Made by a program: the position numbers and the translations under genes
Notes under the pieces: model-generated
Database searches by the model: none
Told to the model about the DNA's origin: nothing
The model's input: only the letters and a program-made list of their open reading frames with translations
Shown: positions 35,001-38,529 of the stretch, piece by piece
Numbering within the stretch: position 1 is the stretch's first letter
Layout: each line of letters begins with the position of its first letter
Assembly: GCA_014843695.1 (NCBI GenBank)
Contig: CM026401.1
Coordinates: 30,477,446-30,541,445, forward strand
Length of the DNA: 64,000 nucleotides
Direction of reading: 5' to 3'
Origin: Archivesica marissinica
Taxonomy: Eukaryota; Mollusca; Bivalvia; Venerida; Vesicomyidae

Positions 35001-36251
35001 AGTGGGTGTAATATACGAGTATTGGTTCTGTTGTATCTAGGTGTTAGTTCACAGATTTGTATCAAATAGCAAAGCTTGAATTATGAAATGATTATTTCTT
35101 TGAGCAGATGCAAGACCTCCGTTCTAGTTGTATTCATGCATATATACCAGTTGTGATCATTCATCCGTGTTCGTTTTGTTCTTGAAATGATGTTAGTTAA
35201 AATGTGTTCCTGAAAGTATATTCGTTTTGTTCTGGAAATGATGCTAACTTCTGTTCTATAATTCAAAGCTAATTCTATTCTAGCATTCATGCTAGTTCTG
35301 TTCTAGAATTCGTGCTAATTCTTGTTCTAGAATTCGTGCTAGGTCTATTCTATAGTTCGTGCTAGTTCTGTTCTAGAATTCGTGCTAGTTCTGTTGTAGA
35401 ATTCGTGCTAGTTCTGTTCTACAATTCGTGCTAGTTCTGTTCTAACATTCGTGCTAGTTCTGTTCTAACATTCGTGCTAGTTCTGTTCTAGAATTCGTGC
35501 TAGTTCTGTTCTAGAATTCGTGCTAGTTCTGTTCTAGCATTCGTGCTAGTTCTGTTCTAACATTCGTGCTAGTTCTGTTCTAGAATTCGTGCTAGTTCTG
35601 TTGTAGAATTCGTGCTAGTTCTGTTCTACAATTCGTGCTAGTTCTGTTCTAACATTCGTGCTAGTTCTGTTCTAACATTCGTGCTAGTTCTGTTCTAGAA
35701 TTCGTGCTAGTTCTGTTCTAGAATTCGTGCTAGTTCTGTTCTAGCATTCGTGCTAGTTCTGTTCTAACATTCGTGTTAGTTCTGTTCTATAGTTCGTGCT
35801 AGTTTCTTTCTAGAATTCGTGCTAGTTCTGTTCTAGAATTGTCGTGCTAATTCTGTTTGGTGTTTGATCTATCCTTGGTGTTTCCCGATTAATTTTTCTA
35901 CTAAGCAACTCACTTTACACTTTGTTTCTCTCTTGTTCTAGAATCCGTGTGGAACACCTTCGCTGTGACCTCAATGGATGGAGGCAGTCGTGTGAAGCTG
36001 ACGTTGTAGGCCTAAAGACGGAATTTGAATGCAAACTCATCCAAGAACACTGCAAAAATCTACAGGTCGGACACTTCAAGACCATTTGTAACGATAACAC
36101 TTACAAGTCAAATACACGTGGTAGCGGGGCATCCGGTTCCGGCGGAACTACCAATTTACAAGGCGGAGAAAATGGCTCCTCAACTACTTCCGGTTCACTG
36201 TTTGCATTGCTTGGAAGCATTGTAGCTACTCTTGCTGTGATGATGTTGTGA
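4836..36251 (+). CDS. Multi-exon gene for a cysteine-rich modular, probably GPI-anchored extracellular protein (5' end not found)
   Basis: Sixteen exons were placed by hand from AG acceptors, GT donors and continuous reading phase. They alternate A type (phase 1 in, phase 2 out) and B type (phase 2 in, phase 1 out), so each A-B pair is a 1-1 module that can be duplicated without a frameshift. All junctions used give sense codons; B2 to A3 rebuilds a cysteine codon (T|GT). Using B3b and omitting the truncated A4, the visible coding length is about 2.3 kb (about 770 residues). Full-length exons carry C-x(9-13)-C-x(25-40)-C. The last exon ends in a Gly/Ser/Thr linker and a hydrophobic tail of about 17 residues, as in GPI-anchored proteins. 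No start codon or signal peptide is visible, and exon A1 begins inside a codon, so at least one exon lies upstream. The family is not recognised; nematode DUF19 or insect 27-kDa haemolymph-type cysteine-helix proteins are only loose comparisons. Confidence 0.82.
5357..5493 (+). CDS. Exon B1 (domain I)
   Basis: The acceptor is TTGCACCTCAG and the donor is GTCC|GTAAGT. The 137-nt exon encodes about 45 residues with cysteines at LSNC, EATC and GDIC, close to B7 (VFQC, LKRC, NVIC). B1, B5 and B7 are all exactly 137 nt long and all are the second exon of a domain, which supports the domain scheme. The 3' end and donor are duplicated directly downstream (separate entry). Confidence 0.8.
5436..5649 (+). 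repeat. Two-copy tandem duplication of the B1 exon end and its donor
   Basis: A 114-bp unit starting at ATGATGGAAGGG occurs at 5436 and again at 5550. It holds the last 58 bases of exon B1, the donor and about 55 bases of intron. Copy 2 has an in-frame TGA inside the former exon part, and its donor has changed from GTAAGT to GTATGT, so it is probably non-coding. Reading through from copy 1 meets TAA before copy 2. Confidence 0.85.
6080..6236 (+). CDS. Exon A2 (domain I)
   Basis: The acceptor is TTGCCCTTTCAG and the donor is AG|GTACGG. The 157-nt exon encodes about 51 residues with CMTKFDTGFRTC, which clearly resembles CVQMFDQGFRKC of A1, and ends in TSC before the donor. It lacks the N-x-T sequon, as do the other second-position A exons A6 and A8. 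The upstream split codon completes as proline with B1. Confidence 0.75.
6768..6873 (-). mobile_element. SINE 3' end with ATTC-repeat tail, minus orientation
   Basis: A TGAA/TTCA run (6768-6828) adjoins TGGTGTTTTACGGCGCATCG and TCTAAGGTCATGTAGCGCGC. The same block occurs in the other orientation at 58,938. Confidence 0.75.
7512..7645 (+). CDS. Exon B2 (domain I)
   Basis: The acceptor is TTTACTCCAG and the donor is ATCT|GTAAGT. The 134-nt exon encodes about 44 residues with cysteines at LMQC and QADC. The third cysteine is split over the intron: T here plus GT from A3. Only the first donor keeps the frame, because reading past it gives TGT AAG TGT TGA. The exon end is the founder of the tandem array that follows. 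Confidence 0.78.
7646..9492 (+). repeat. Array of about 40 tandem 5' splice-site copies (45-46 bp unit)
   Basis: The unit contains GGAATCTGTAAGTGTTGAAC, that is, the last bases of exon B2, a consensus GTAAGT donor and the first bases of the intron. The second donor lies 46 bp after the first, so the real site is in phase with the array. Units whose exon-like part reads GATTGGGGCATATGAC match the B2 exon end (GATGGGCGCATACGAA) closely. Part of the array (about 8340-8990) is a 91-bp dimer repeated about seven times, with GTGTTG and GTATTG units alternating. Short minus-strand open frames here are repeat artefacts. Confidence 0.92.
9500..11132 (+). repeat. Tandem array, unit about 27 bp
   Basis: The core is TGATGTAGTTTATTATCGTA, with spacers ATAATGTA, TGAAGTATAATGTA or TGGAGTATAATGTA. 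It abuts the donor array, and together they fill most of the B2-A3 intron. Variant units with TGAAGTATAATGTA cluster after 10,330, suggesting regional homogenisation. I see no coding content. Confidence 0.9.
11347..11518 (+). CDS. Exon A3 (domain II)
   Basis: The acceptor is TTTGCATATTTAG and the donor is GG|GTAAAT. The exon starts with GT, which completes a cysteine codon with the T left by B2. It encodes about 56 residues with CMAAFEDGMNQC and a final TIC, the same ending as A1 (TLC followed by GG). The ORF extends upstream of the acceptor to 11,262, but that part is intron because the split-cysteine junction is exact. The sequon of A1, A5 and A7 is absent (NGQ at the corresponding place). 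Confidence 0.8.
11827..12152 (+). repeat. Tandem array, unit 25 bp, about 13 copies
   Basis: The unit combines GATTAATCGTCGATGACAATG with ACCT. It contains the self-complementary GATTAATC and short complementary stretches (GTCGA/TCGAC). The copies are nearly identical. It lies in the A3-B3a intron, away from splice sites. Confidence 0.9.
12160..13073. other. Intron sequence without a recognised feature
   Basis: AT-rich intron between A3 and B3a. A plus-strand open frame at 12,305-12,649 has no cysteine pattern, acceptor or codon character like the neighbouring exons, and I treat it as chance. I see no repeat or transposon signature. Confidence 0.5.
13074..13219 (+). CDS. Exon B3a, one of two alternative-looking B exons (domain II)
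   Basis: The acceptor is TATTACAAACCATTAG, with a weak pyrimidine tract; the donor is ACCT|GTGAGT. The exon encodes about 48 residues: WKPLEHCGKDVV, then SIC, then VEATFANM and TATFCGDT. It matches B3b (WEPLELCGKDVV, VEATFANM, TATFCGDT) much more closely than any other B exon. B3a is 12 bases longer than B3b. Both are B type (phase 2 in, phase 1 out), and no A exon was found between them. Confidence 0.75.
13463..13770 (+). repeat. Tandem array, unit 22 bp, about 13 copies
   Basis: Near-perfect copies built on GGTAACTTATATGTATATGT followed by GT, between B3a and B3b. The very low divergence suggests recent expansion. Confidence 0.92.
14166..14406 (+). mobile_element. tRNA-derived SINE, class-II-like head, + orientation
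   Basis: The head has an A-box-like TCCGTGGTCGAGTGGTTAAG and a B-box-like GGTTCAAGCCCC, separated by a long insert as in Leu/Ser-type tRNAs. The body contains GGTGCACCAAGTACTGG (compare AGGTTGGTGCACCAAGTACT in the 22.8-kb copy) and the tail is GGTAGCAACGATAAATAAAC. The same head and tail occur inverted at the window start. Confidence 0.75.
14615..15130 (-). mobile_element. 5'-truncated LINE (non-LTR retrotransposon), C-terminal end of ORF2
   Basis: On the minus strand a frame ending at about 14,909 reads PREQRLCKSC, then ENEYHF and VCPCYSDVRKK before a stop. This is the C-terminal Cys/His motif found in many LINE reverse-transcriptase proteins. The 3' UTR beyond it contains ATGGGCCAGAAATGGC and ends with GAAATAAAG. 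Upstream frames are broken. The element lies in the intron between B3a and B3b, where an A exon would be expected if the modules alternated strictly. Confidence 0.7.
15214..15347 (+). CDS. Exon B3b, second of two alternative-looking B exons (domain II)
   Basis: The acceptor is TTACATATTTTAG and the donor is ACGT|GTAAGA. The 134-nt exon encodes about 44 residues (WEPLELCGKDVV, GCAKTQ, VEATFANM, TATFCGDT). It shares its order and most residues with B3a. Both leave phase 1 and need phase 2, so B3a cannot be joined to B3b in frame. Either could follow A3 and precede A4 or A5. Confidence 0.78.
15590..16000 (+). repeat. Tandem array, unit about 72 bp
   Basis: Units contain CACGTTTTGTTATTATTGTG, CCAAACACACGTATGCA and ATTGACTGCTTACATATGA. 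The start of the B3b intron (CACGTGTAAGATTTTGTAAA, then CAAACGCACGTACGCATG) resembles the beginning of the unit, so the array may derive from the donor region, but divergence makes this less secure than for B2. Confidence 0.8.
16215..16830 (+). repeat. Tandem array, unit 71 bp, about 8 copies
   Basis: Units contain TTGTGTAAACAAACGCACCG, ATGCAATGTCTACATTTGAC and AAAATATGCACGCTTTGATA. The 14-base string GTAAACAAACGCAC also occurs just downstream of the B3b donor (15,348), linking this array to the 72-bp array and to that donor region. Overlapping minus-strand frames of 69 residues are repeat artefacts. Confidence 0.88.
16909..17394 (+). repeat. Array of nine 3' splice-site-like units before exon A4 (53 bp)
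   Basis: The unit includes TTTTACCTTAAATACAG, an acceptor-like tract, followed by TAATGGACTGTCCCAA. ACAG recurs at 17,073, 17,126, 17,179, 17,285 and 17,338 (ACAA at 17,232), and the real A4 acceptor ACAG is at 17,391, exactly 53 bp after the last. The A4 start (TAACGGAGTGTCCAAA) is therefore simply the last unit of the series. Confidence 0.9.
17395..17475 (+). CDS. Exon A4, truncated A-type exon (domain II)
   Basis: After the in-phase acceptor, the frame reads ECPKFYADMLKC, the two-cysteine start of an A exon, then about a dozen residues, and reaches TAA at about 17,482. The third cysteine and the usual phase-2 end are missing. A GTACAC at 17,476 could serve as a donor; the exon would then be 81 nt, phase 1 in and out, and frame-neutral. 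A MITE starts 20 bases downstream, which may have removed or displaced the rest. It could also be a dead exon that is skipped, because B3b joins A5 in frame. Confidence 0.55.
17495..17725. mobile_element. MITE with TTAA target site, piggyBac-like
   Basis: The terminal inverted repeats are CTCTTTCACCGCC and GGCGCTGAAAGAG. The flanks are TTAA on the left and TTAC on the right, consistent with a decayed TTAA duplication. It has no coding capacity. Inside is a perfect 16-bp inverted repeat (CAAACAACATAGATCC at 17,639 and its complement ending at 17,692) around a 22-nt loop. The TTAA site suggests mobilisation by a piggyBac-type transposase, by analogy only. Confidence 0.65.
17935..18165 (+). repeat. 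Tandem array, unit about 38 bp, 6 copies
   Basis: Units contain GTATAGACGTTTAGTTATGT followed by CTCCCCCATTGTGGGGGT. The C-run/G-run part is an inverted repeat (CCCCCA..TGGGGG), so each unit can form a small hairpin. Confidence 0.9.
18166..18572. repeat. Diverged dispersed repeat remnant
   Basis: TGTCCGGACAAGATCCACTA followed by TTATCACGAAACGTCACAGG, and a second weaker echo near 18,505 (GGGTTTTCACGACACTTCTC), look like copies of an old dispersed repeat. No terminal repeats or protein frame can be defined. Confidence 0.35.
18573..18860 (-). mobile_element. tRNA-derived SINE, minus orientation
   Basis: Read on the minus strand, the head has GTCCAGTGGTAACACACTGG and the B-box GGTTCGATCC. The body follows, and the tail is GGCAACCGGTAGCAACGATA then AATAAACGTAAAACACAC. 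Near-identical copies lie at 19,697, 24,232 and 32,452, all in the same orientation. Confidence 0.85.
19463..19616 (+). CDS. Exon A5 (domain III)
   Basis: The acceptor is CCTGTCTTTCAG and the donor is AG|GTTTGT. The 154-nt exon encodes about 50 residues: CLLTLQKQFGGC, then PEIYLSNATD with a sequon, and VYC before the donor. The sequon lies where A1 and A7 have theirs. The start needs a phase-1 partner, which B3a, B3b or the truncated A4 all supply. Confidence 0.8.
19697..19986 (-). mobile_element. tRNA-derived SINE, minus orientation
   Basis: Same family as at 18,573: on the minus strand the head has AGTCCAGTGGTAACACGCTG and the B-box GGTTCGACCC, and the tail contains the CCGGTAGCGACCATAAATAA variant. 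It lies 80 bp downstream of the A5 donor. Confidence 0.85.
20360..21083 (+). repeat. Array of eight 81-bp units carrying the B5 3' splice site
   Basis: Each unit holds an acceptor (GCTTCATTCCCAG) followed by an exon-like start with CTGTATGCAAGGCGTG; exon B5 has CGTGTATGCAAGGTGTG at the same distance from its acceptor. Unit starts are at 20,360, 20,442, 20,523, 20,604, 20,685, 20,766, 20,847, 20,928 and 21,009 (the last diverged), and the real acceptor is 75 bp after the last. Variants follow the order V1-V2-V2, so a 243-bp higher-order unit is visible. Because 81 is divisible by three, a 218-residue hydrophobic open frame runs through it; I regard this as an artefact. Splicing A5 to an array acceptor would run into TAA. 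Confidence 0.88.
21084..21220 (+). CDS. Exon B5 (domain III)
   Basis: The acceptor is GGTACTACTTCCAG and the donor is CCAA|GTAAGA. The 137-nt exon encodes about 45 residues: KKHDLFTCMQGVIHQCPGAE and then LLCHDIP. It aligns with B7 (VFQCMRNTLKRCPAA, VICNELP) including length, and is the clearest B-B pair between domains III and IV. Confidence 0.82.
21355..21720 (+). repeat. Tandem array, unit 21 bp, about 17 copies
   Basis: The unit is CAATATTCCCTACCCGCCGTG, with CA/CG and TGC/TAC variants. It lies in the B5-A6 intron. All three plus frames and one minus frame stay open because the unit is a multiple of three without stops; none is a gene. Confidence 0.93.
21811..21958 (+). CDS. Exon A6 (domain III)
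   Basis: The acceptor is ATCCTGCCTGCAG and the donor is AC|GTGAGC. The 148-nt exon encodes about 49 residues: GLACFGKPTDNAKKC, then KQITQKL and SFFNDFC. It aligns with A8 (GIQCFSNGNSQVQQC, KQVTKNL, SYFRDFC), which is also exactly 148 nt. No sequon is present, as in the other second-position A exons. Confidence 0.85.
22790..23020 (+). mobile_element. tRNA-derived SINE remnant, + orientation
   Basis: B-box GAGTTCGAATCCC preceded by CCATCACTGATGGTCAC, then AGGTTGGTGCACCAAGTACT as in the 14,166 copy, and a tail GGCGTAAAACCCTAACACAC. The A-box part of the head is decayed. Confidence 0.65.
23341..23495 (+). CDS. Exon B6 (domain III)
   Basis: The acceptor is TTGTTTTTCAG and the donor is ACCG|GTAAGT. 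The 155-nt exon encodes about 51 residues: VSCDSKSWPTC, then LKNQFECQLIPSRC and SIC. It aligns with B8 (LRCDLNGWRQSC, LKTEFECKLIQEHC, TIC). B6 and B8 have five cysteines rather than three and are the fourth exon of their domains. Confidence 0.85.
23521..23610 (+). repeat. Short tandem array, about 20 bp, 4 copies
   Basis: AATTTCGGATATGTCTATAA repeats four times about 30 bases inside the B6 donor, with one TTT to TGT change. It does not include the donor itself. Confidence 0.85.
23779..23959. mobile_element. MITE with 8-bp target duplication, hAT-like (copy 2)
   Basis: The termini are CACAGACGTTTGGGATCTGG and, inverted, CACACACGTTTGGGGTCTGG. Both flanks read GCTGCAAT, a perfect 8-bp target duplication. 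The 181-bp element has no coding capacity. A longer relative lies at 2,561. Eight-base duplications are typical of hAT transposons. Confidence 0.78.
24232..24456 (-). mobile_element. tRNA-derived SINE, minus orientation, internally deleted
   Basis: Same family as at 18,573; the segment just inside the tail (CGCTACCGGTTGCCCATATG) and part of the body are missing. The head, with B-box GGTTCGATCC on the minus strand, is intact. Confidence 0.8.
24460..25790. other. Long intron segment with no supported gene
   Basis: AT-rich B6-A7 intron. I see no array or clear transposon. Open frames of 60-65 residues on the minus strand (25,305-25,668) have no recognisable motif. Confidence 0.45.
25800..26120 (+). 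repeat. Tandem array, unit about 33 bp, about 10 copies
   Basis: Units contain CCGAATCCGAGATGTACGGA and CTTATTCGGTAC. TTCGGTACCGAA is a 12-bp palindrome. Units are more diverged than in most other arrays here, suggesting greater age. Confidence 0.88.
26130..27360. other. Intron segment with no supported gene
   Basis: Mostly AT-rich sequence in the B6-A7 intron with short TA runs near 26,560. No exon-like cysteine pattern or transposon signature was found. Confidence 0.45.
27366..27905 (+). repeat. Tandem array, unit 24 bp, about 22 copies
   Basis: Units are AGTTTCTCGGACACACTAGA plus CATT, with TAGACATT, TATACATT and TATACAAT endings. Frames of 179 (+) and 199 (-) residues are open on both strands because the unit is 24 bp without stops; no start context or splice site supports a gene. 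Confidence 0.95.
28004..28241. mobile_element. MITE, Harbinger-like (copy 1)
   Basis: The termini are GGCCATAATAAAATAAATCC and its imperfect complement, with TTA on both sides, the 3-bp site typical of PIF/Harbinger elements. The interior holds a T-run and a GGGGCGGGCCC stretch. It has no coding capacity. A second copy lies at 30,205. Confidence 0.8.
28515..29965 (+). repeat. Tandem array, unit about 74 bp, about 20 copies
   Basis: Units contain CAAGCAAGACACACAATATA, TCCATATCTGCCTTTAGCTT, CCACGGTACTATATATGG and TATGAATATATG. Outside 28,860-29,290 the copies are nearly identical; inside it many single-base losses occur (ACACAA to CACA, ACGG to ACG, GGTATG to GTATG). Confidence 0.93.
29985..30204 (+). 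mobile_element. tRNA-derived SINE with conserved central domain
   Basis: The head has an A-box TTAGCGCAGTGGTTAGCGCG and the B-box GAGTTCGATCC. The body includes GTGGGTTTTCTCCGGGTACT then CCTGTTTCCTCCCAC, a core found in SINE-like repeats of many animals. The tail is GCTTCGCAATCGTTGTAAAA, shared with the 32,847 family. A Harbinger-like MITE is inserted at its 3' end. Confidence 0.8.
30205..30452. mobile_element. MITE, Harbinger-like (copy 2)
   Basis: Same termini as the copy at 28,004, again flanked by TTA on both sides. It differs mainly in homopolymer lengths (T-run, G-run). It sits at the 3' end of a SINE. Confidence 0.8.
30689..30878 (+). CDS. Exon A7 (domain IV)
   Basis: The acceptor is TGAATGTTGCAG and the donor is CA|GTAAGT. 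The 190-nt exon encodes about 62 residues: a leader of about 17 residues, then CARNIHQSMDKCFQQYG, DMFLVNITHD with a sequon, and KLLC. It pairs with A1 and A5 by the position of the sequon and of the cysteines. Confidence 0.85.
30935..31150 (-). mobile_element. tRNA-derived SINE, minus orientation
   Basis: On the minus strand: GTGGTCCAGTGGTAGAATAT (A-box) and GGGTTCGATACTCGG (B-box), then a body ending near a TATG microsatellite at 30,932. It lies in the A7-B7 intron. Confidence 0.7.
31735..31965 (-). mobile_element. SINE body, minus orientation, related to the 34,085 element
   Basis: It shares GGTGGAGGA, GGTTGAACCACCGACC, GGATAGCT and TTCGAACATGCAGC with the element at 34,085 in the same order. 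The tRNA-like head is mostly missing. Confidence 0.6.
31966..32058 (+). repeat. Tandem array, unit 17 bp, about 5-6 copies
   Basis: GCATGGCGTACACAAGT repeats with little variation (one ACACACG variant) at the edge of the SINE body. Confidence 0.92.
32243..32379 (+). CDS. Exon B7 (domain IV)
   Basis: The acceptor is TTCCATTTTACAG and the donor is CCAC|GTAAGT. The 137-nt exon encodes about 45 residues: VFQCMRNTLKRCPAAQ and VICNELP. Length, cysteine spacing and the CP after the second cysteine match B5. Confidence 0.85.
32452..32752 (-). mobile_element. tRNA-derived SINE, minus orientation
   Basis: Near-complete copy of the 18,573 family. On the minus strand: head with B-box GGTTCGATCC, body, and the tail GGTAGCGACGATAAATAAAC. 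It begins about 70 bp after the B7 donor. Confidence 0.87.
32847..33085 (+). mobile_element. Full-length tRNA-derived SINE with 11-bp target duplication
   Basis: The head has AGTGATAGCGCAGTGGATGC and GGAGTTCGAGCC. The body has TTCCACGTTGCCTCTTCTCT and GATGGATTCCATCAGGAATG. The tail is TTTCGCAATCGAGCTAAAAT. AATTAAATGTT flanks it at 32,836 and 33,086. 5'-truncated relatives occur at 222 and 36,722. Confidence 0.85.
33100..33846. other. Intron segment, no supported feature
   Basis: B7-A8 intron. AT-rich, with a TA run near 33,805. No array or exon-like cysteine pattern seen. Confidence 0.45.
33847..33994 (+). CDS. Exon A8 (domain IV)
   Basis: The acceptor is TCTTTGACCAG and the donor is TC|GTAAGT. 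The 148-nt exon encodes about 49 residues: GIQCFSNGNSQVQQC, KQVTKNL and SYFRDFC, aligning with A6 over its whole length. An AG at 33,853 is a possible later acceptor, but only 33,847 restores the tyrosine shared with A6. Confidence 0.85.
34085..34340 (-). mobile_element. tRNA-derived SINE, minus orientation
   Basis: On the minus strand: head ACTTCCGTGGCCGAGTTGTT (A-box) and GTAGGTTCAAAGCCCAC (B-box), followed by a body shared with 31,735. It lies in the A8-B8 intron. Confidence 0.7.
35245..35855 (+). repeat. Array of about 26 acceptor-like units before exon B8 (23 bp)
   Basis: The unit contains GTTCTGTTCTAGAATTCGTG; the real B8 junction is TTGTTCTAG|AATCCGTGTGG. Each unit is thus a copy of the end of the intron plus the first bases of the exon. 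Variants CTAACATTC, CTACAATTC and GTAGAATTC occur in a fixed order, and the series repeats after about 207 bp (9 units). The real acceptor lies about 90 bp beyond the last clear unit. Confidence 0.9.
35942..36251 (+). CDS. Exon B8, last exon, with GPI-anchor-like tail
   Basis: The acceptor is CTCTTGTTCTAG. The first half aligns with B6 (LRCDLNGWRQSC, EFECKLIQEHC, TIC). It continues into a Gly/Ser/Thr/Asn-rich linker of about 30 residues and a C-terminal hydrophobic stretch (LFALLGSIVATLAVMML) ending at TGA. Small residues in NGSSTTSGS before the tail fit a GPI-attachment (omega) region. No cytoplasmic tail follows, so a GPI anchor is more likely than a transmembrane helix. Confidence 0.85.
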
Positions 36252-36552
36252 AACTAATTAATTATAAAATACAAATTTACGGACATAATCTTTCAAATGC
36301 TACAAGACAATTTAACAGTCACGTGTCGTTTTAGTTTCAAAATTGAGTTGATTATATTTTAACTTAATAAGATTAACACGTGCTGTCAATTTCTAAGAAA
36401 TTATTTTCACATTTATTTAGCAGGAGCAAAATAATATCTTGGTATACATATTCAGATAGGGATATGTATTGAGAGATATAATATACTTGACGTAGATTCG
36501 TGCATTTGTAAACAAACGTATTTCTTAAATGCGATTTAGCCATTTAATCAAG

Positions 36553-36561
36553 CAATAAAAT
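36553..36561 (+). terminator. Candidate polyadenylation signal
   Basis: CAATAAAAT about 300 bases after the stop codon is the first clear AATAAA-type hexamer downstream on this strand. No cleavage evidence is available. Confidence 0.4.
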
Positions 36562-36721
36562 ACTCAATACAGTACTCAATACAGTACTCAATACAATTGC
36601 TAATCGGTCACCTGGTGTTTTACAGGATGTGGTGCAAACTAATAACCATATAATATCAATATACATGTCATCTTATTGTATACATTTATTACAGCTATTG
36701 AAGTAATGAATTTCTGATTAT

Positions 36722-36880
36722 ATTACGATTGTGTCCTTATGCAAGGCATTTAAATTCCACGTTGCCTCTTCTCTCTCCGTCGTGGCGATGGATTCCATCA
36801 GGAATGAGGTCTCGAGAGTGATTAATATAAGTTGTAAGAATTTGTTTCGCAATCGAGCTAAAATAAATTTGTATAAAAAA
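36722..36880 (+). mobile_element. 5'-truncated SINE of the 32,847 family
   Basis: It starts inside the body (ATTACGATTGTGTCCTTATG) and runs through GATGGATTCCATCAGGAATG to the tail TTTCGCAATCGAGCTAAAAT, about 470 bases beyond the gene's stop codon. Confidence 0.82.
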
Positions 36881-37149
36881 TGAATTGCTGTACAATCATT
36901 CATCTGGAATAAAATGCTTTAAATGGTAATATACATGAAAATACATATATTGAATGAGTATGAGTATAAGTTGGCTCCAAATATAAAACACTAGGTGACC
37001 GCGTAGGACTGTTGTTGAGTGTATATCAGACAGAACTCTAAATATACTATGTAGCACCATTTACACGGGTCATACTTCACACCGCAACGTTTCTAATGTT
37101 CTATGGTGAGATATGTATGTTGAAGTCATCCGAATAACAACAATATTAA

Positions 37150-37385
37150 TAAGTATCTAAAACGAGGCTTCGTCTGCTTGTGTTTGAGTTTATAAAGGTA
37201 TGTACTTCGGAATGCACTGCAAGTGAGTGACCGATGGGCGAGGCAAGCATTCTATAGGAGTAATATTATCTAAAACGAGGCTTCGTCTGCTTGTGTTTGA
37301 GTTTATAAAGGTATGTACGTCCGTAAGTGTGCGACCGGTGGGCGAGGCAAACATTTGTATTATATTAATAGTATCTAAAGCGATG
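37150..37385 (+). repeat. Direct repeat, about 113 bp, two copies plus a partial third
   Basis: TATCTAAAACGAGGCTTCGT and GAGTTTATAAAGGTATGTAC occur at 37,154 and 37,267; a third, diverged TATCTAAAGCGATG is at 37,371. Confidence 0.85.
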
Positions 37386-37389
37386 CAAA

Positions 37390-38248
37390 TAGTTCTATAG
37401 TATTTAATAGTCTCACGGTTTTGTCTTATTGTTTTATTACTGAAACATGAAACGTGTTTTGCGGGTGTACATAAGCATATGATTGGTTTTGTGTACTGCT
37501 ATTAACGACACTATATTGATATGTTTACGGTCGTATCTAGCTGGTCTTGGTATGGTCATATTTATAATTCTAATTTAATTATTTATTCCTCCATCTTACG
37601 TGGTTATGGCGGGTATGCCAAATTTGACATCGTGATATTTTGTTGACAGCTTATCTTTCTCTGGTTGCATAGGTGTGTATTTCCCTTTTTCTATTATATA
37701 TTAGGTTATTTGCTAATAGGCGGCTGCAACTATAGATTGACCCCAACTAAATTGCCACAAAAGGTTTCTCAATGGGTTTCAATAGTAGCAGGTGTGGTTA
37801 ATAACATACTAAAAGTCTACCAAAATCTGACCACTGAAAAGGTATAATTTTCAAGATGGCATCCAAAATGGCCGCCAAAACTATTAAAATGCCCATTACT
37901 CCGTCATTATATATCCTAGATGAGTAATGTAATGTTTTGGGGAAATATAAATCCAGTTTTAGGGTAGAGTGGCCTATTTTTCATATATGCAGCCGTCTAT
38001 AATGCTATTGAAATGAAATGAGAATAAAACCAAACATAGAAAGTAAGCTATTAAGTTGAATACGCTGTAAATCGTAAATCCACTTGTCCTTTAATTATTT
38101 CTATCTTGAATTAAATATACGCTATTTGCTTGTGAGACGGGATCATGGGTTCGGATATTGGCGTGGTGTGGGGGAAACAACAGGTGGAATTGTGAGATAC
38201 ATGTATCAAGCTAAGCAACATGTTTCTTTTCTTTTTATAGATTTGCCT

Positions 38249-38282
<34 letters not shown>

Positions 38283-38520
38283 AATCATGTTTATTTACAT
38301 TCCACTTTGCGTACTCTTTTCAGGAAGGACACTCAGTCATTTAGTTTAATCAAATTTCTGGTACGGGCTGTTGTCTAAAGTTGTTAAAATGTATGGCCCA
38401 AACCATTGGTATATTCATGCAATGTATTGTATCTTTTTGTGTATGGCATATTTACTGTTGATTTGCAATAAATTATGATTAAACTACGTTCTGCTGTTAG
38501 TACATGATATTCGGGTTCGG
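37390..38520. other. Intergenic sequence, no gene seen
   Basis: AT-rich, with a short TC microsatellite at 38,261-38,282. No array, transposon terminus or coding signature was recognised. Confidence 0.45.
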
Positions 38521-38529
38521 TGTGCCCAT

